Assembly (NCBI GenBank): GCA_018257865.1
Contig: JAEUBA010000009.1
Span: 248,001-312,000, forward strand
Length of the DNA stretch: 64,000 nt
Direction of reading: 5' to 3'
Origin: Stereocaulon alpinum
Taxonomy: Eukaryota > Ascomycota > Lecanoromycetes > Lecanorales > Stereocaulaceae
Below the pieces are notes generated by a model. The model was given only the letters and a program-made list of their open reading frames with translations, did no database searches and had not been told where the DNA came from. The translations under genes and the position numbers were made by a program. Shown piece by piece: positions 54,605 to 64,000 of the stretch; position 1 is the first letter of the stretch; each line of letters opens with the position of its first letter.

Positions 54605-55613
54605 CGTGGACTCAAGTCTTCCAGGGAAGATACCCGGAAGTGAAAAACCTCGACTACGCAGATGATTGAACAAGAAGAAGTGTGGAATGGATTTCTGGTG
54701 TATGGGCCAGCTTGGCAATCATCGTACTTGTGCACGAGGTAACACAGTTCACCAAGACCCTGCCGAGCATCATACTTGCCAGATATATTACAGGTTCAGC
54801 ATTTCTTATATAGATATTGTCGTCTGGAGAGCAATGACTTGGTAACAACCAGGCGATGAACAGCTGACTCCGCGTCATCATTGTTGCCAAGCCTTCATGA
54901 CGCACTACTTACGCGCTGATTGACCGGCGCAGAGGTTGAAAGTTTGGCAAGTTTAGAACTCACCTTTACTGCCAAACTCCACGTTTCCAGCTCTTTTACT
55001 ACTATATGGAAAACACTATTGACTCTACGAGCCTGCAACACAATTCACTTCGGATTCTACCTGATCTATGGAGGCCATACTTAAAACTCTAGCGCCCTGC
55101 AGACTCGCAACTACCTTGCTCCACTTTGCGAACCCAAGCTCGAATGCGGGTTACACACTGACAAAGAGCGCTAAGTTGCTGCCTCAAGAAGGCGGCCCCT
55201 GCGCATACGGTACTCCTCCTATCAGGCATATTACCGGCTGTCAGGCATATCACCGCTGTCAGGCATGTCACACCTCAAGCACAACCTTTCATCCCTGCAG
55301 CACCGATCTCTAATTCACGCCACAATTCTTTCTTAATCTGCACAAGGCGGAGACTTTGTCATTGTTCATTCCACAAACCATAGGTTAGCGTCCAGCGCAT
55401 CAATCATTGGGTTCACCAGTCACCTCTCTGTCCCCGAACCACCCCTCGGCAGATGTACGCATCCCAATCTGACTACAGGAGGCCAACATAAGGTAGAGTG
55501 GTAGTTTCAGATCCCCGAAAGTCTCTCCTACGAAAGAAAAGGTAGCTTGCCTCAGTCTTTGAAAAGCATCCTCAGCAACTTGGAAATCAGGGAACTTCAT
55601 TAGATAGTAAGAT
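54605..55613. other. Upstream of RAD4 and gene-poor flank
   Basis: No supported gene. A minus frame 55618-55400 (ATG at 55600, MKFPDFQVAEDAFQRLR...) is protein-like and begins right at the edge of the inverted-repeat element at 55614. It could be the remainder of a gene split by that element. Confidence 0.3.
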
Positions 55614-55947
55614 TTCACCTGTCAACTGGCCAAACCCCTCAACTGGCCAACCCTATAGGGCTGAGCTCATAACACCAATTCTGGTGTTATTACTCTTAAG
55701 TTTTAACTCCACATCCAGCGGGTTTAATGTTATATTTTCGCGTATAGAATTATAGTGCTTATTATTATCTAGAAGTTCTAGACCAGAAGTCTAATCGTTA
55801 CGTGCCTACTTCGCAACTTATGGTCGTTGGTAATTATACCCCTCAGAGGCGCCCGGAGCTGGACCCCGGAGAAATAAGAATCAGAAGCTCCGGGGCTCAG
55901 CCTTACAAGGCTGGCCAGTTGAGGGGTTTGGCCAGTTGACCGGTGAA
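55614..55947. mobile_element. 334-bp MITE-like element with 53-bp terminal inverted repeats
   Basis: The first 53 bases (55614-55666, TTCACCTGTCAACTGGCC...) match the reverse complement of the last 53 (55895-55947) at 48 of 53 positions; four of the five differences are transitions. Each arm contains the direct repeat AACTGGCCAA...AACTGGCCA. The interior is A/T-rich and noncoding. This is the layout of a non-autonomous DNA transposon. I did not find a clear target-site duplication, and GGGTTCACC at 55409 resembles the right end, so the true boundaries may differ. The superfamily is undetermined. Confidence 0.7.
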
Positions 55948-57240
55948 CCCTCCTAGGCACTTGGCTGAAATCGCGATATGCGGTTTGATATGTACGCATC
56001 AACTTATCTTCCAAGTGTATCCTTTAGAGCTAGCGAGTAATTGAAACGCGAGGAGTAAGAAGATGGCTTGCTACGTGTATCCGAAGGCTGGTCCTGCGTT
56101 CTGGGGTTGTTATTTCTGGACATTAGTGGGGGTATGCAGGGGAGGTCGAGGGATAGTGTGGTCGTAGTCTAGGCCATAGATCTGGAAGAGGATCTTCTGG
56201 TGCGATCATTGAGGTGCCTATCGCAAACCCCGTAAGCATACCTTAGGCCGCAGGGGTCTGCATGTGTATTTGTGGGGTCCGTTTCCGGTTTCCCACTAAC
56301 ACCTTTGCATCACGCACCTATATCTTTACCGATTACCGAACATATAAAACGCTGCTATAAGCTCAGGGTTTTGCCAGAAGCACGTAACAGTCTACCGATT
56401 GAGATCTACGAAGTAAGGCCGTAGGTCGACTAGCACTGCTGTAAGTATAATTCATATATAGATATCAAAGATCTACTGCTGAAATCCCGTCTGTTGTTGT
56501 GTTTTGCTACCTCCCCTAGAAATTTAAAGAGTACGTAACATGAACCTGTCGTATTGTTACAAGACTTGAAATACTGATTGTATTATTCTAGTTGGGGTGA
56601 AGGGTTAGACATGCCGGAAGAAGGTCTTGGCGGGCAAGCAACGAACGGCAAGAAGTTTCCCTGAGCCTTGGTAGGACTCCAGTCGGGTCCACCATCCGCT
56701 AGCGGTATACCAATTCCAGTTAGGCCGAACTTCCAATGCGAGACGATGATTGGTGGCGCTGAAGAGCTCTCATGGTGACTGGAGTCATGACTGCGAATGC
56801 GATGCGGTGGAAGGTCGGGTACATTAATTAACGTCATCTGAGACAATCGAGATAGCCAGTAATAGTACTCTACATAATTACCTCGTTACTCAATGCTATT
56901 CATTGGCTGTTCAGCACGTCTAGCGCAAGCTCCTTGATCCACAATGCGCTATCACAGTAATCCGGCAGGCACGCTGGGCATGCTTCCTAGACAAATGCAG
57001 TGTGTGTGTGTGCCGAGCTCTGGATGCCTTGTGCCTCCACGTGAATAGAACGCGGGGCTCGAGCCCATGCTTCTTCGCCGACTGAATTTCACTTTGCTCC
57101 ATTTCGTCTTCAACCGTAAGACCTCTCCAGGATAACAAAGTCTTGTCAAAGCCGTGTATCAACAGTACGATGACAGACAGAGATTATATGCATACGTTGA
57201 GTATGAACGCCACTTTACTGCCAAGACCGAGTGGACTAAA
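55948..57240. other. Gene-poor interval
   Basis: A minus frame 56837-56583 (ATG, 84 codons, Ser/Pro/His-rich) has no recognisable features. Otherwise nothing is supported. Confidence 0.3.
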
Positions 57241-57569
57241 ATGGAGGTAGAAGATTTCGACGCGGAGGAATGTCTTCTGGCCGAAGGAAATGCAAAAGGT
57301 GCGACGAAGAGGCCAGATGAAGCTGAAGACCGTGCTGCTTCGTAAGACCTCGTGAATCCGTACCGTTCTTTTGTTTGTACGATGCTGACCGGAGAAACTT
57401 TTCCAGCACAAGCCACGATTTGCCGATCGAACCACCCAATACTGAAAGAAAAGAGCATGAGAACCACTCTCAATATCAACATCTTGCCCCAATGATGCAG
57501 AGATGGCTATGTGAGACTTCAGGAGCGGGGCCTTTCAGTGGCCATGGGCGTAAGAAGAACTCTGCATAA
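57241..57569 (+). CDS. Tentative small two-exon gene, about 87 residues
   Basis: ATG 57241 opens an acidic frame (MEVEDFDAEECLLAEGNAK). A GTAAGA donor after the AAS codons (near 57343) and a TTTTCCAG acceptor (exon 2 starting near 57409) join in matching phase 2 to STSHDLPIEPPNTERKE and run to the TAA at 57567-57569. The product is hydrophilic with an RWLCETSGAG segment and a basic end. No family recognised. Minus-strand frames over the same bases are probably shadows. It may be part of a longer gene with an upstream exon. Confidence 0.3.
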
Positions 57570-58269
57570 TGCGGACGATGATTGCCCGTGGATTGGGATG
57601 CCCGGGATGAGCCTTGCGGTCTCTTCCCAGATCTTCAGATAGCAATCGGAGACCGATGTTGAAGTCAGACAGATTGAATTAGCTGAAAGAAGCATAGAGA
57701 AATGTGGGGAAAAGACGTGCTTCAACTTCCATAGCTATTGGGTACGCTAGGTACTTCTGTAGCAACAATTATATATAAAGCATATACAACATGTTATTTC
57801 TAACAGTCAGGATTGACTTTTGGCACGGTTGAGCTTGTAATAGAACCATACAAACTATATTCGCTCCCGTCGGGAGCATGACGCATCCATGATCAACTCA
57901 ATTTCCACTTCGATCAGCAATCTGATAGCAGCAAGAAGCTCATTGGTGCCACTTACCTCGTTATGTCCTCTCGAAGAGCACAAGCTTTCTAGATGGTTGT
58001 CATAGTGTAATCTTCGAAATGCTTTCGATTTGATAACGGTATCAGCTGCGTGTTAGACGACTGCCAGGATATGGCCACTCACCAAAGTCAAAGAAAAGAG
58101 ACAGGACCTAGTTCATAGCGCCAGAGCAGCGTCGATTGATGGACTAAGTGCTCAGGCGACGCCGAATGTACAGGTTCATGGCAACCGGGGCGCATAGTGA
58201 TCACCAAGGCAAGTCATGCAAAGCAAGACTCCGTCGCTATTAGTGTAATAGAGCGTCCGGTAACCTGGT
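57570..58269. other. Intergenic, 0.7 kb
   Basis: 3' flank of the splicing-factor gene (-). No feature supported. Confidence 0.4.
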
Positions 58270-59375
58270 TCAGTCCGAGTCGTAATCTACCAAAGCTAGG
58301 GTATGGGCCTTGGCCTCGACATCGGACTGTTCAACGTTCGGAACTTTCCCTAGATCCTCGGTGGAGGCTCTTTTGCGCTTAAGGAAAGCGACACCGGTAT
58401 TGATTGTCGCAATTGGCTTATCGACATTCAAAAATGGATCCAAAACGGCCCTCGTATTGTTCTCAACTTCTTTGCGCAGCCTCTCCCGTCTCTCGTCAGC
58501 ATCCGTTGCAGCTTTTGTCGATGTTGTCCTTTTGGCAAGAGACTTCTTCGAGGCCAGTGAGTCTGTGAACAGAGGCTTAGACTTTGCCTTCATGATGGCA
58601 TTCTCGCCATCAAATTCTCCGAACTCGACCAAGCTAGCCCTCCTCCTGTCATTTTCCGTCTCGTCCAACAGGTCCATTCCCAGGCTCATCCTATCTTTCA
58701 AATTCTCTGTTAGCTCCCCATTTCTTTGTCTGATCTTCCTCTCCACTCTAAATGTCCTCCTCAATCTTCTATTTGCTTCTCCAGGATCGCTCCAATCCCT
58801 CTCCTTAGCCCTCTGCAACTCTTCAATCCTGCTCTTGTCTGTCGTGGCCTGCTGCTTATCGTCAACCTTTCCTTCTAGCGCCGCAAACGCATCATTCGCT
58901 AGCCTCTCTCTCTCTTCATCGGTCTTGATCCTGATCTCCCCCTCCTGAACTTTATCCTCCCCAGTATCTCTTTTCTTTGCGCCTTCTATTACCACATAAG
59001 CCGTGTTCTTCGGGTCAGTCCGTATCTCGATCCATCCACCACATGACACATGTTTCATGCGGAAGCTGTAGATAGGTGTAGTATGGTAGTTGCCAACTTT
59101 CTTCTTCTCAGCGTTGAAGCGAACACCTTGACCTATGATGGTGGGCTTAGGACAGGTGGTGCACCAGATGGCGAAGGGCATTTCGAAACGGACGGTCAAG
59201 ATACCCTGGCTTGACTTGCGGGCACGGGAGCCGAGAGCATGCTTGCCAGCGAGCTTGTTGGCAGACATTGTACCTTCGTGCTCTGGGGGCACATAACGTC
59301 CCATATCTGGTAGGACATCAGTCGATTGGTGCATAGATAACTTTGAAGGGTCGTGGACTTACTGAAGCCCTGCAT
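58270..59375 (-). CDS. CWC16 family splicing factor (CCDC130/Saf4-like), 2 exons
   Basis: Yju2/CWC16 family member of the CCDC130/Saf4 branch, spliceosome-associated proteins. Exon 1 is only 13 nt (59375-59363, ATGCAGGGCTTCA), then a GTAAGT intron of 56 nt ending CTACCAG, and exon 2 is 59306-58270. Together they give 349 residues beginning MQGFNMGRYVPPEHEG, the invariant family start. The zinc-binding region has WCTTCPKP with Cys53 and Cys56, GVRFNAEKKKVGNYHTTPIYSF, and VSCGGWIEI with Cys93; the fourth ligand position of some relatives is Gly here, as in other filamentous-fungal copies I know. A charged coiled-coil-like region follows (about 130-220), then a basic tail ending VDYDSD. Without exon 1 the start would be lost, so this model is well supported. 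Confidence 0.9.
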
Positions 59376-59769
59376 CTTGGCTGATTCTTATGCTTAAGCC
59401 CGGAGCGTATAAATCAGAGCCCCATAAGCTGTACGTAGGATACTAGAGTTAATTTACCGAGCGACAGAGTATGAAATGATTCTACTTTTCAAAGCCTACC
59501 TTATCTGTCAAGGCGGAAGGTTCCGCCTCGGTAGATCCTCGGACGTTCAGGAGCCGAGCTAAACCCTATTACCATCGCTGGCTGTCGATCCCAAAGTCGC
59601 GTTCTGGAAGCAAAGAAATCCATCATTTGCGCCCAGCTATATGATTACAACAGCAATGTCAGACCGACTTTTTTGAAAGTCTCATCGCTTTACTGTCAAG
59701 TGGATCCAGGCGAACGAGAGTAACAACTCATCATTGAGTGCACTTATCCGACGAGAATCAAGAGCCACG
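59376..59769. promoter_or_regulatory. Divergent promoter region (CWC16-like / RSC9)
   Basis: The 394 bases between divergent start codons hold both promoters. No specific site recognised. Confidence 0.4.
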
Positions 59770-62700
59770 ATGGCTCCAAGGAGCTCTCAAGAGGAGGAAC
59801 CAGAATCAGGAGAAGCGGACCCTGGCCACGAGGAATTCGTTGTGTCACTCACCAGGTTCGCTGAAGAGAGAGGGTAACGAAACCTGGACTATCACTGCCT
59901 TTGGCTCTAGGCGAAGCTAATACAGGCTTTAGGATAAATGTTGACTTCAATGCACGAGTCAACGGCAAACACATTGACCTCTTCAAACTATGGAACGTGG
60001 TCACATCTCGTGGTGGATATGATGCCATCAGCGCAGAGAAGCTGGCATGGCGAAAAGTTGGCATGGATTTTAATCTTGGGAACGCTAACGCAGCAGCATA
60101 CGCCTTTGCGCTGAAGACGACCTACTACAAGAACCTGGCGTGGGTCTGACATACCTTTGCTGTAACTCTTGCTCACACAAATCAGGGCTTATGAGATCAA
60201 GACCTTTTGGAATCGAGAACCTCCACCAGTTGAGATACTTGAAAAATTGACTGCGAAGGGCGGCGATATACTTAGTCGGACTGTAGAGAATTTTCAGCCG
60301 CCAAAACGCTCGACTTTAGCCAATGGAGAGAGTGACTCCGAAGGCGAAGAGGCCAGGACGCCGAAGGATGACAGGATGGAAATAGATGATCCTGGCAGCG
60401 GAGGAGCAGGAGGACGTAGTACTAGAGGTGAGGCTTCATCATGTGAGCTCAGAATTACCGCCTGTATTGAACAGTGTAATATAGGTCTTCGTCAAGCCCC
60501 ACCTCCGCGACAATTATTTCAACCAGATCTATCATCCTCTAGACAGACTCGTCATTCCTCCGGTCACCACCAATCCCCTCAACCCGCATCAGCTGTACAT
60601 ACGGGCTACAACTATGCATCATCGAACCCGAATAGCGCTTCCTTTGCTATAGCAAACTATGAACCAAGACCCCCGATGCCCTTGACCTTAAGACCCATTT
60701 TGACACCTGGAAACAATCCTGCACTCTTCAAGGAGAGACTGCGGTTGGCCCGAGAAGCTCGGAAAGCGGAGCTGGGATTGATCTCACCATCTACAAAGGG
60801 CATGATGAAGCCTGGTGGTAAGTGCGACCCTTCGTCATATTCGATCTAAACTAATGCACCCCAAAGCTGGGTTTGAAGGCCCTAACATCTACGTGCGCAC
60901 GCTTCAAGGACTACGATCCCAAGTATCCGAAGAGCAAGATTATGCGTTACACCACCTGGTCAAAATCTCCCACGAGCGAGGAGATAAATACAAGTTTGAC
61001 GCATTTCCCAACCTGGCTGAAGGTCTGATTGAGTACGTGCTTGGCGTTAGCTCTCTGTTCTACGACGTCAAATGGGAGATCCGCTACTCAGACGACGATC
61101 ACGGCATAAACGTGCTTGATGGCATCAAGGGTACTCCAGACATACTGCAGAGAATTCAATGCTTGAAGCGGATCGACACACCCGACGAGATGGAGTCAGA
61201 AGAATTTGCTCGCAAGCTCACTAAGATTCTCGAAGCTGGGCTGACCATCCGAAATTTGGCCCTTCTAGAAGACAATGCTGTATACTTAGCTGACATGCCC
61301 CAACTCAGAGACTTCCTGTCGATCGCGATCAACCTCCCCTCATCATCAGTAACTACGGAGCTGAAACACTACGCGCTTGAAATCGCCGAGCAAGTGACTA
61401 AATACTGGCGTATGGATGAATCAGACCCTCTGTACCAATCACTCCTCACTCAAGTCAATGATGGCCATGATCGTGGTGCTGTCATTACCTCATTACGTGC
61501 ACTAAGTCGCATATCCACAAGCCTTGACGACATCAATTCCCTCAAAGGCTTACCCATCTCGATCATCAGACGCATATGTGAATGGATTCTCCTCGAAGAC
61601 GACGAGCTTGTTCATGCTTGCTTAGACTTTCTCTATGTGTTCACCGCTGTCCCTGAAAATGTCGCCTTTCTTCTGTCTAACTCCAGCGACTTTCCCATGT
61701 CATCCTTCCTCGGTCAACTCGCTCGCCTTTTACAATTCCATGCTACAGCTACTTACGTCAGAACCACTGCCTCAGAAAAGGTCCCTGTGACAGCCGCAGC
61801 AGAGATACCTACCGTTCCACGGGATCTACTTGAGCAATTTCTCAAATACGACGAGCCAGACCGCTCGAACCACTGGCTTCGATCTGTCTTCGAAGAAGAT
61901 AAAGAGAGCTTTATCACACAAATTGCGTTGTGGTCAGCATACCAGTACCGCTTTACCGAGCATACAACCGAGCGAACAGGATTACTGCCAGCTGCAGAGT
62001 TCATCAAGAACGTTAGCAGCATCTTCGCAGGTGCCAACGCCCAAGTAGTCAGCGGCCCGAACCCAAAGTTCATCATCAAAGGTATCAGACCTCGCCACGC
62101 TCCAATGGATCCTAAAGGCCGAGTCTATAGCCGGTGTTTATGGAAGGCTTCTGGTTCGAGTCCTTGTGGAGAATTCCTTCTAAAGCCGAAACACATATTC
62201 GATCATATTGTACACCATCACATAGGTATCGATCGAAAGTCAGACGGCCTATCTTGGAATTTTGAATCTCACTCACGTGAGGCTCAACTTCCACCGGATT
62301 GCTTTTGGGCGGGGTGCCGACATTTCGCTCGCCATGATGCTTCAGCGCCTACTGCATACGACTTAGGTATGCACGTTAAGACGCATCTTCCAGACCAGTC
62401 CAACAAAGCAGCACACCGACAAAAGTATAATCGAACCCCCGTCAACCAAACAATACCACCCGTGAGACCGATTAACGGCCACAGAACCTTAACGAGGGTT
62501 CCGAAGGTTGATCCGGAATTTGGGCGGGAAGAGAAGAACTACTACCAGAAATTCGAAGTTGCCCCCACTGACGACATGGGTAATGCAATTGGTTTACCGT
62601 GGGGAAGTGTGGTGGTGCTGCGAAATCTTGCAAGAAATATACCAAAGGCTGCTGCATTGCTGCAGCCGGACAAACGAGCGATTTTTTCAAAAGAAGCGAT

Positions 62701-62824
62701 GGAGGTACTGTTTGGTCCGCTGAAAGACAGATTACTTTTCGTGATGGCTTACAATAAGCCACTTGCTGGTTTTATCTACGAAGTTCTGGGCTACATCGAC
62801 AAGGGTAGTGCTCTTTCTGATTAG
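59770..62824 (+). CDS. RSC9: RSC chromatin-remodelling subunit Rsc9 (ARID / RFX-like), 4 exons
   Basis: ARID-type DNA-binding subunit of an RSC/SWI-SNF complex. Exons 59770-59873, 59933-60139, 60186-60817 and 60867-62824 total 2901 nt, 966 residues. Intron 1 (59 nt) must end at the TTTAG before 59933; earlier AGs give stops or wrong phase, and GCTAATAC is its branch site. The ARID spans about 20-110 (RVNGKHIDLFKLWNVVTSRGG, then KNLAAYEIKTFW). A disordered linker follows. Residues about 320-640 form helical armadillo-like repeats. An RFX-like winged-helix region lies near 640-720 (WLRSVFEEDKESF...). A C2H2-like finger is near 793-820 (CFWAGC...HVKTH). This order is typical of fungal Rsc9. Confidence 0.88.
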
Positions 62825-63291
62825 AGGATAGCGCTGCGTTGCGCATGATAATTATCGTACAAGGGGAATTGCTTGCTCGCATGCATCTAGCAAGGCGTTA
62901 AGGGGACAACGGGCGGCCTTGGTGCTAAGGACACCTGATGGGTACAAGAAGCGTAGAATGTTCTTCGCAGTGTTCTGACGATACCAGCACTCCAAGTTGC
63001 ATGCTTAAATCATCTAAAAGATTATGGGAGGAAATGTTCACTTCAAGGATGGTCTCGTGGTTAGGAGCTTAGAGGCGCTATAAACGTGATCCGCGAAAAA
63101 TACTCCGTCCAGAAACAATTACGCACAGCGTTTTACATGCCGATCAACACCACACACATGCTAGCATGATCTAGGTAGTAAAGGTCTATAGAGGGCGATA
63201 ATCGTATACACAGGCACGGCGACCTTTGGCGACCTCATTCTTCGGTCCGACCTCGTGGTCAAGAAACGTGGCCCCACCACCAGCTTCAGCG
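62825..63291. other. Intergenic between tandem genes
   Basis: 3' flank of RSC9 and upstream of the right-edge gene. No other feature seen. Confidence 0.4.
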
Positions 63292-64000
63292 ATGTCCCCT
63301 GCCTTCCAAGGGCCCGTTACTTTGCCTTTGTTCAAAATCTCTTACTCGACGACAGCTACGCCACGGTCGTCCAAGCAATGGACTCATCTACCGAACAGAG
63401 ATAGCATGTTTGTAGTCTTTGACATGGTTAGAAAGAAGGACTTAGATGGTGTGGTCGTGGAAAGAAAGTTGTTGAAGTTGGTGAGGGAAGGGGAGCTCCT
63501 GGTAAGTATTCTTGTCCCACTGCGTTTCCGATGACCAACATCCGGCAGGAAGAAATCGAGCTTGATGCGTTAAAGCATCAAGCCCGTATCATGGAGCAGG
63601 GTGCCAAGTCACAGCAGATTCTCTACGATGATCTCCACGTTCTCGTTCTAGTCAAGGGCCAACTGCTTGCTATGCGCTATCAACTGCCAGATGGCCAAGT
63701 ATGCTCCATTCTGTGTCCACGGTTCATGGCTGACGAGTCTAGTTCCGAAAGATCCAGATGAACTTCCAGAAGAATTCTGATTGTGACATAGCGTTCAACA
63801 CCCTTAAATCCATCGGTCTCCCGAATCAGGACAGGAGCCAACAGTCTTATGCCGCCATATGGCGCCCACAGTCCTCGCAGGAAGCTTCTCGAAGCACCTC
63901 ACAACCAGGGTCTCAAGAGCAGACCGGCTTTATAGCCACCGCCTATGATCGGATACCATCATCGGGGCAGCGCCCTAGGGTCCAATCTCGTCCCACGTCA
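63292..64000 (+). CDS. Partial gene at right edge, possible Rec114-like meiotic protein
   Basis: Three exons, 63292-63501, 63549-63698 and 63743 to beyond 64000, join in phase 0 (introns of 47 and 44 nt with GTAAGT and GTATGC donors) and stay open to the window end, giving at least 206 residues. The start is the ATG at 63292; another in-frame ATG lies at 63406. The N-terminal region reads as a PH-like beta fold (FKISYST...MFVVFDM...DDLHVLVLVKGQLLAM) closing with an FRKIQ...A-F-x-x-L helix. This resembles the N-terminal domain of Rec114/Rec7, the Spo11-accessory protein of meiotic double-strand-break formation. The rest is Gln/Ser-rich. The family call is from general shape only. Confidence 0.5.

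Noticed and set aside
57159..57492. Overlapping minus frames of 102-107 codons
   Set aside because: No ATG-based or family support; the plus strand offers a phase-consistent two-exon reading.
58310..58948. 212-codon plus frame over the CWC16-like gene
   Set aside because: Ser/Leu-rich shadow of the charged minus-strand protein, which has clear family motifs.

Overview
This window is nuclear DNA from a filamentous ascomycete (Pezizomycotina, probably Dothideomycetes; the class is inferred). The reasons are short introns of 44-75 nt with GTANGT donors and CTGAC or CTAAC branch sites, orthologues typical of this group (MAK5, BFR2, RAD4, RSC9, a CCDC130/Saf4-type CWC16 protein), a copper-fist regulator, a single P450, and a nuclear tRNA-Pro with an intron after the anticodon. 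There are no operons, no CRISPR array and no prokaryotic signals.

Layout. 0-9.1 kb is a housekeeping block: the DEAD-box helicase MAK5 (+), a secreted protein with three copies of an unrecognised domain (-), the PAP phosphatase HAL2/MET22 (-), and a divergently transcribed C3HC/Rsm1 zinc-finger protein (+). 9.1-24.3 kb is a gene-poor interval of about 15 kb. It holds broken coding relics (a pseudogene with an internal stop, an SNF2-helicase-like fragment, an NPF-repeat relic, a gag-like fragment), a GGTGCT microsatellite and one reconstructed but uncertain three-exon membrane-protein gene. 24.3-31.9 kb is gene-rich: copper-fist regulator (+), a 91-residue hydrophobic protein (-), tRNA-Pro(TGG) (+), BFR2 (+) and a large disordered nuclear protein (-). 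35.0-36.8 kb is a five-exon P450 (+). 39.7-44.1 kb holds a probable GPI-anchored surface protein (+), a hypothetical protein (-), a small three-exon gene assembled here from splice sites (+) and an APH-fold kinase-like protein (-). 44.1-48.4 kb is gene-poor but contains a 462-bp insertion between perfect 15-bp direct repeats. 48.4-54.6 kb holds an MFS transporter (+) and RAD4/XPC (-). 54.6-58.2 kb contains a 334-bp inverted-repeat element and a tentative small gene. 58.2-64.0 kb holds the splicing factor (-), RSC9 (+) and the start of a possible Rec114-like gene that runs off the right edge.

Working together. MAK5 and BFR2 both act in nucleolar ribosome assembly, RSC9 and RAD4 in chromatin remodelling and nucleotide-excision repair, and the CWC16 protein in pre-mRNA splicing. 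They are scattered single genes, not a cluster. I see no complete biosynthetic or defence cluster. Several intron-containing genes were rebuilt by hand from donor, branch and acceptor sites and reading-frame continuity; their exon coordinates are in the evidence text. Low-confidence models are marked as such.
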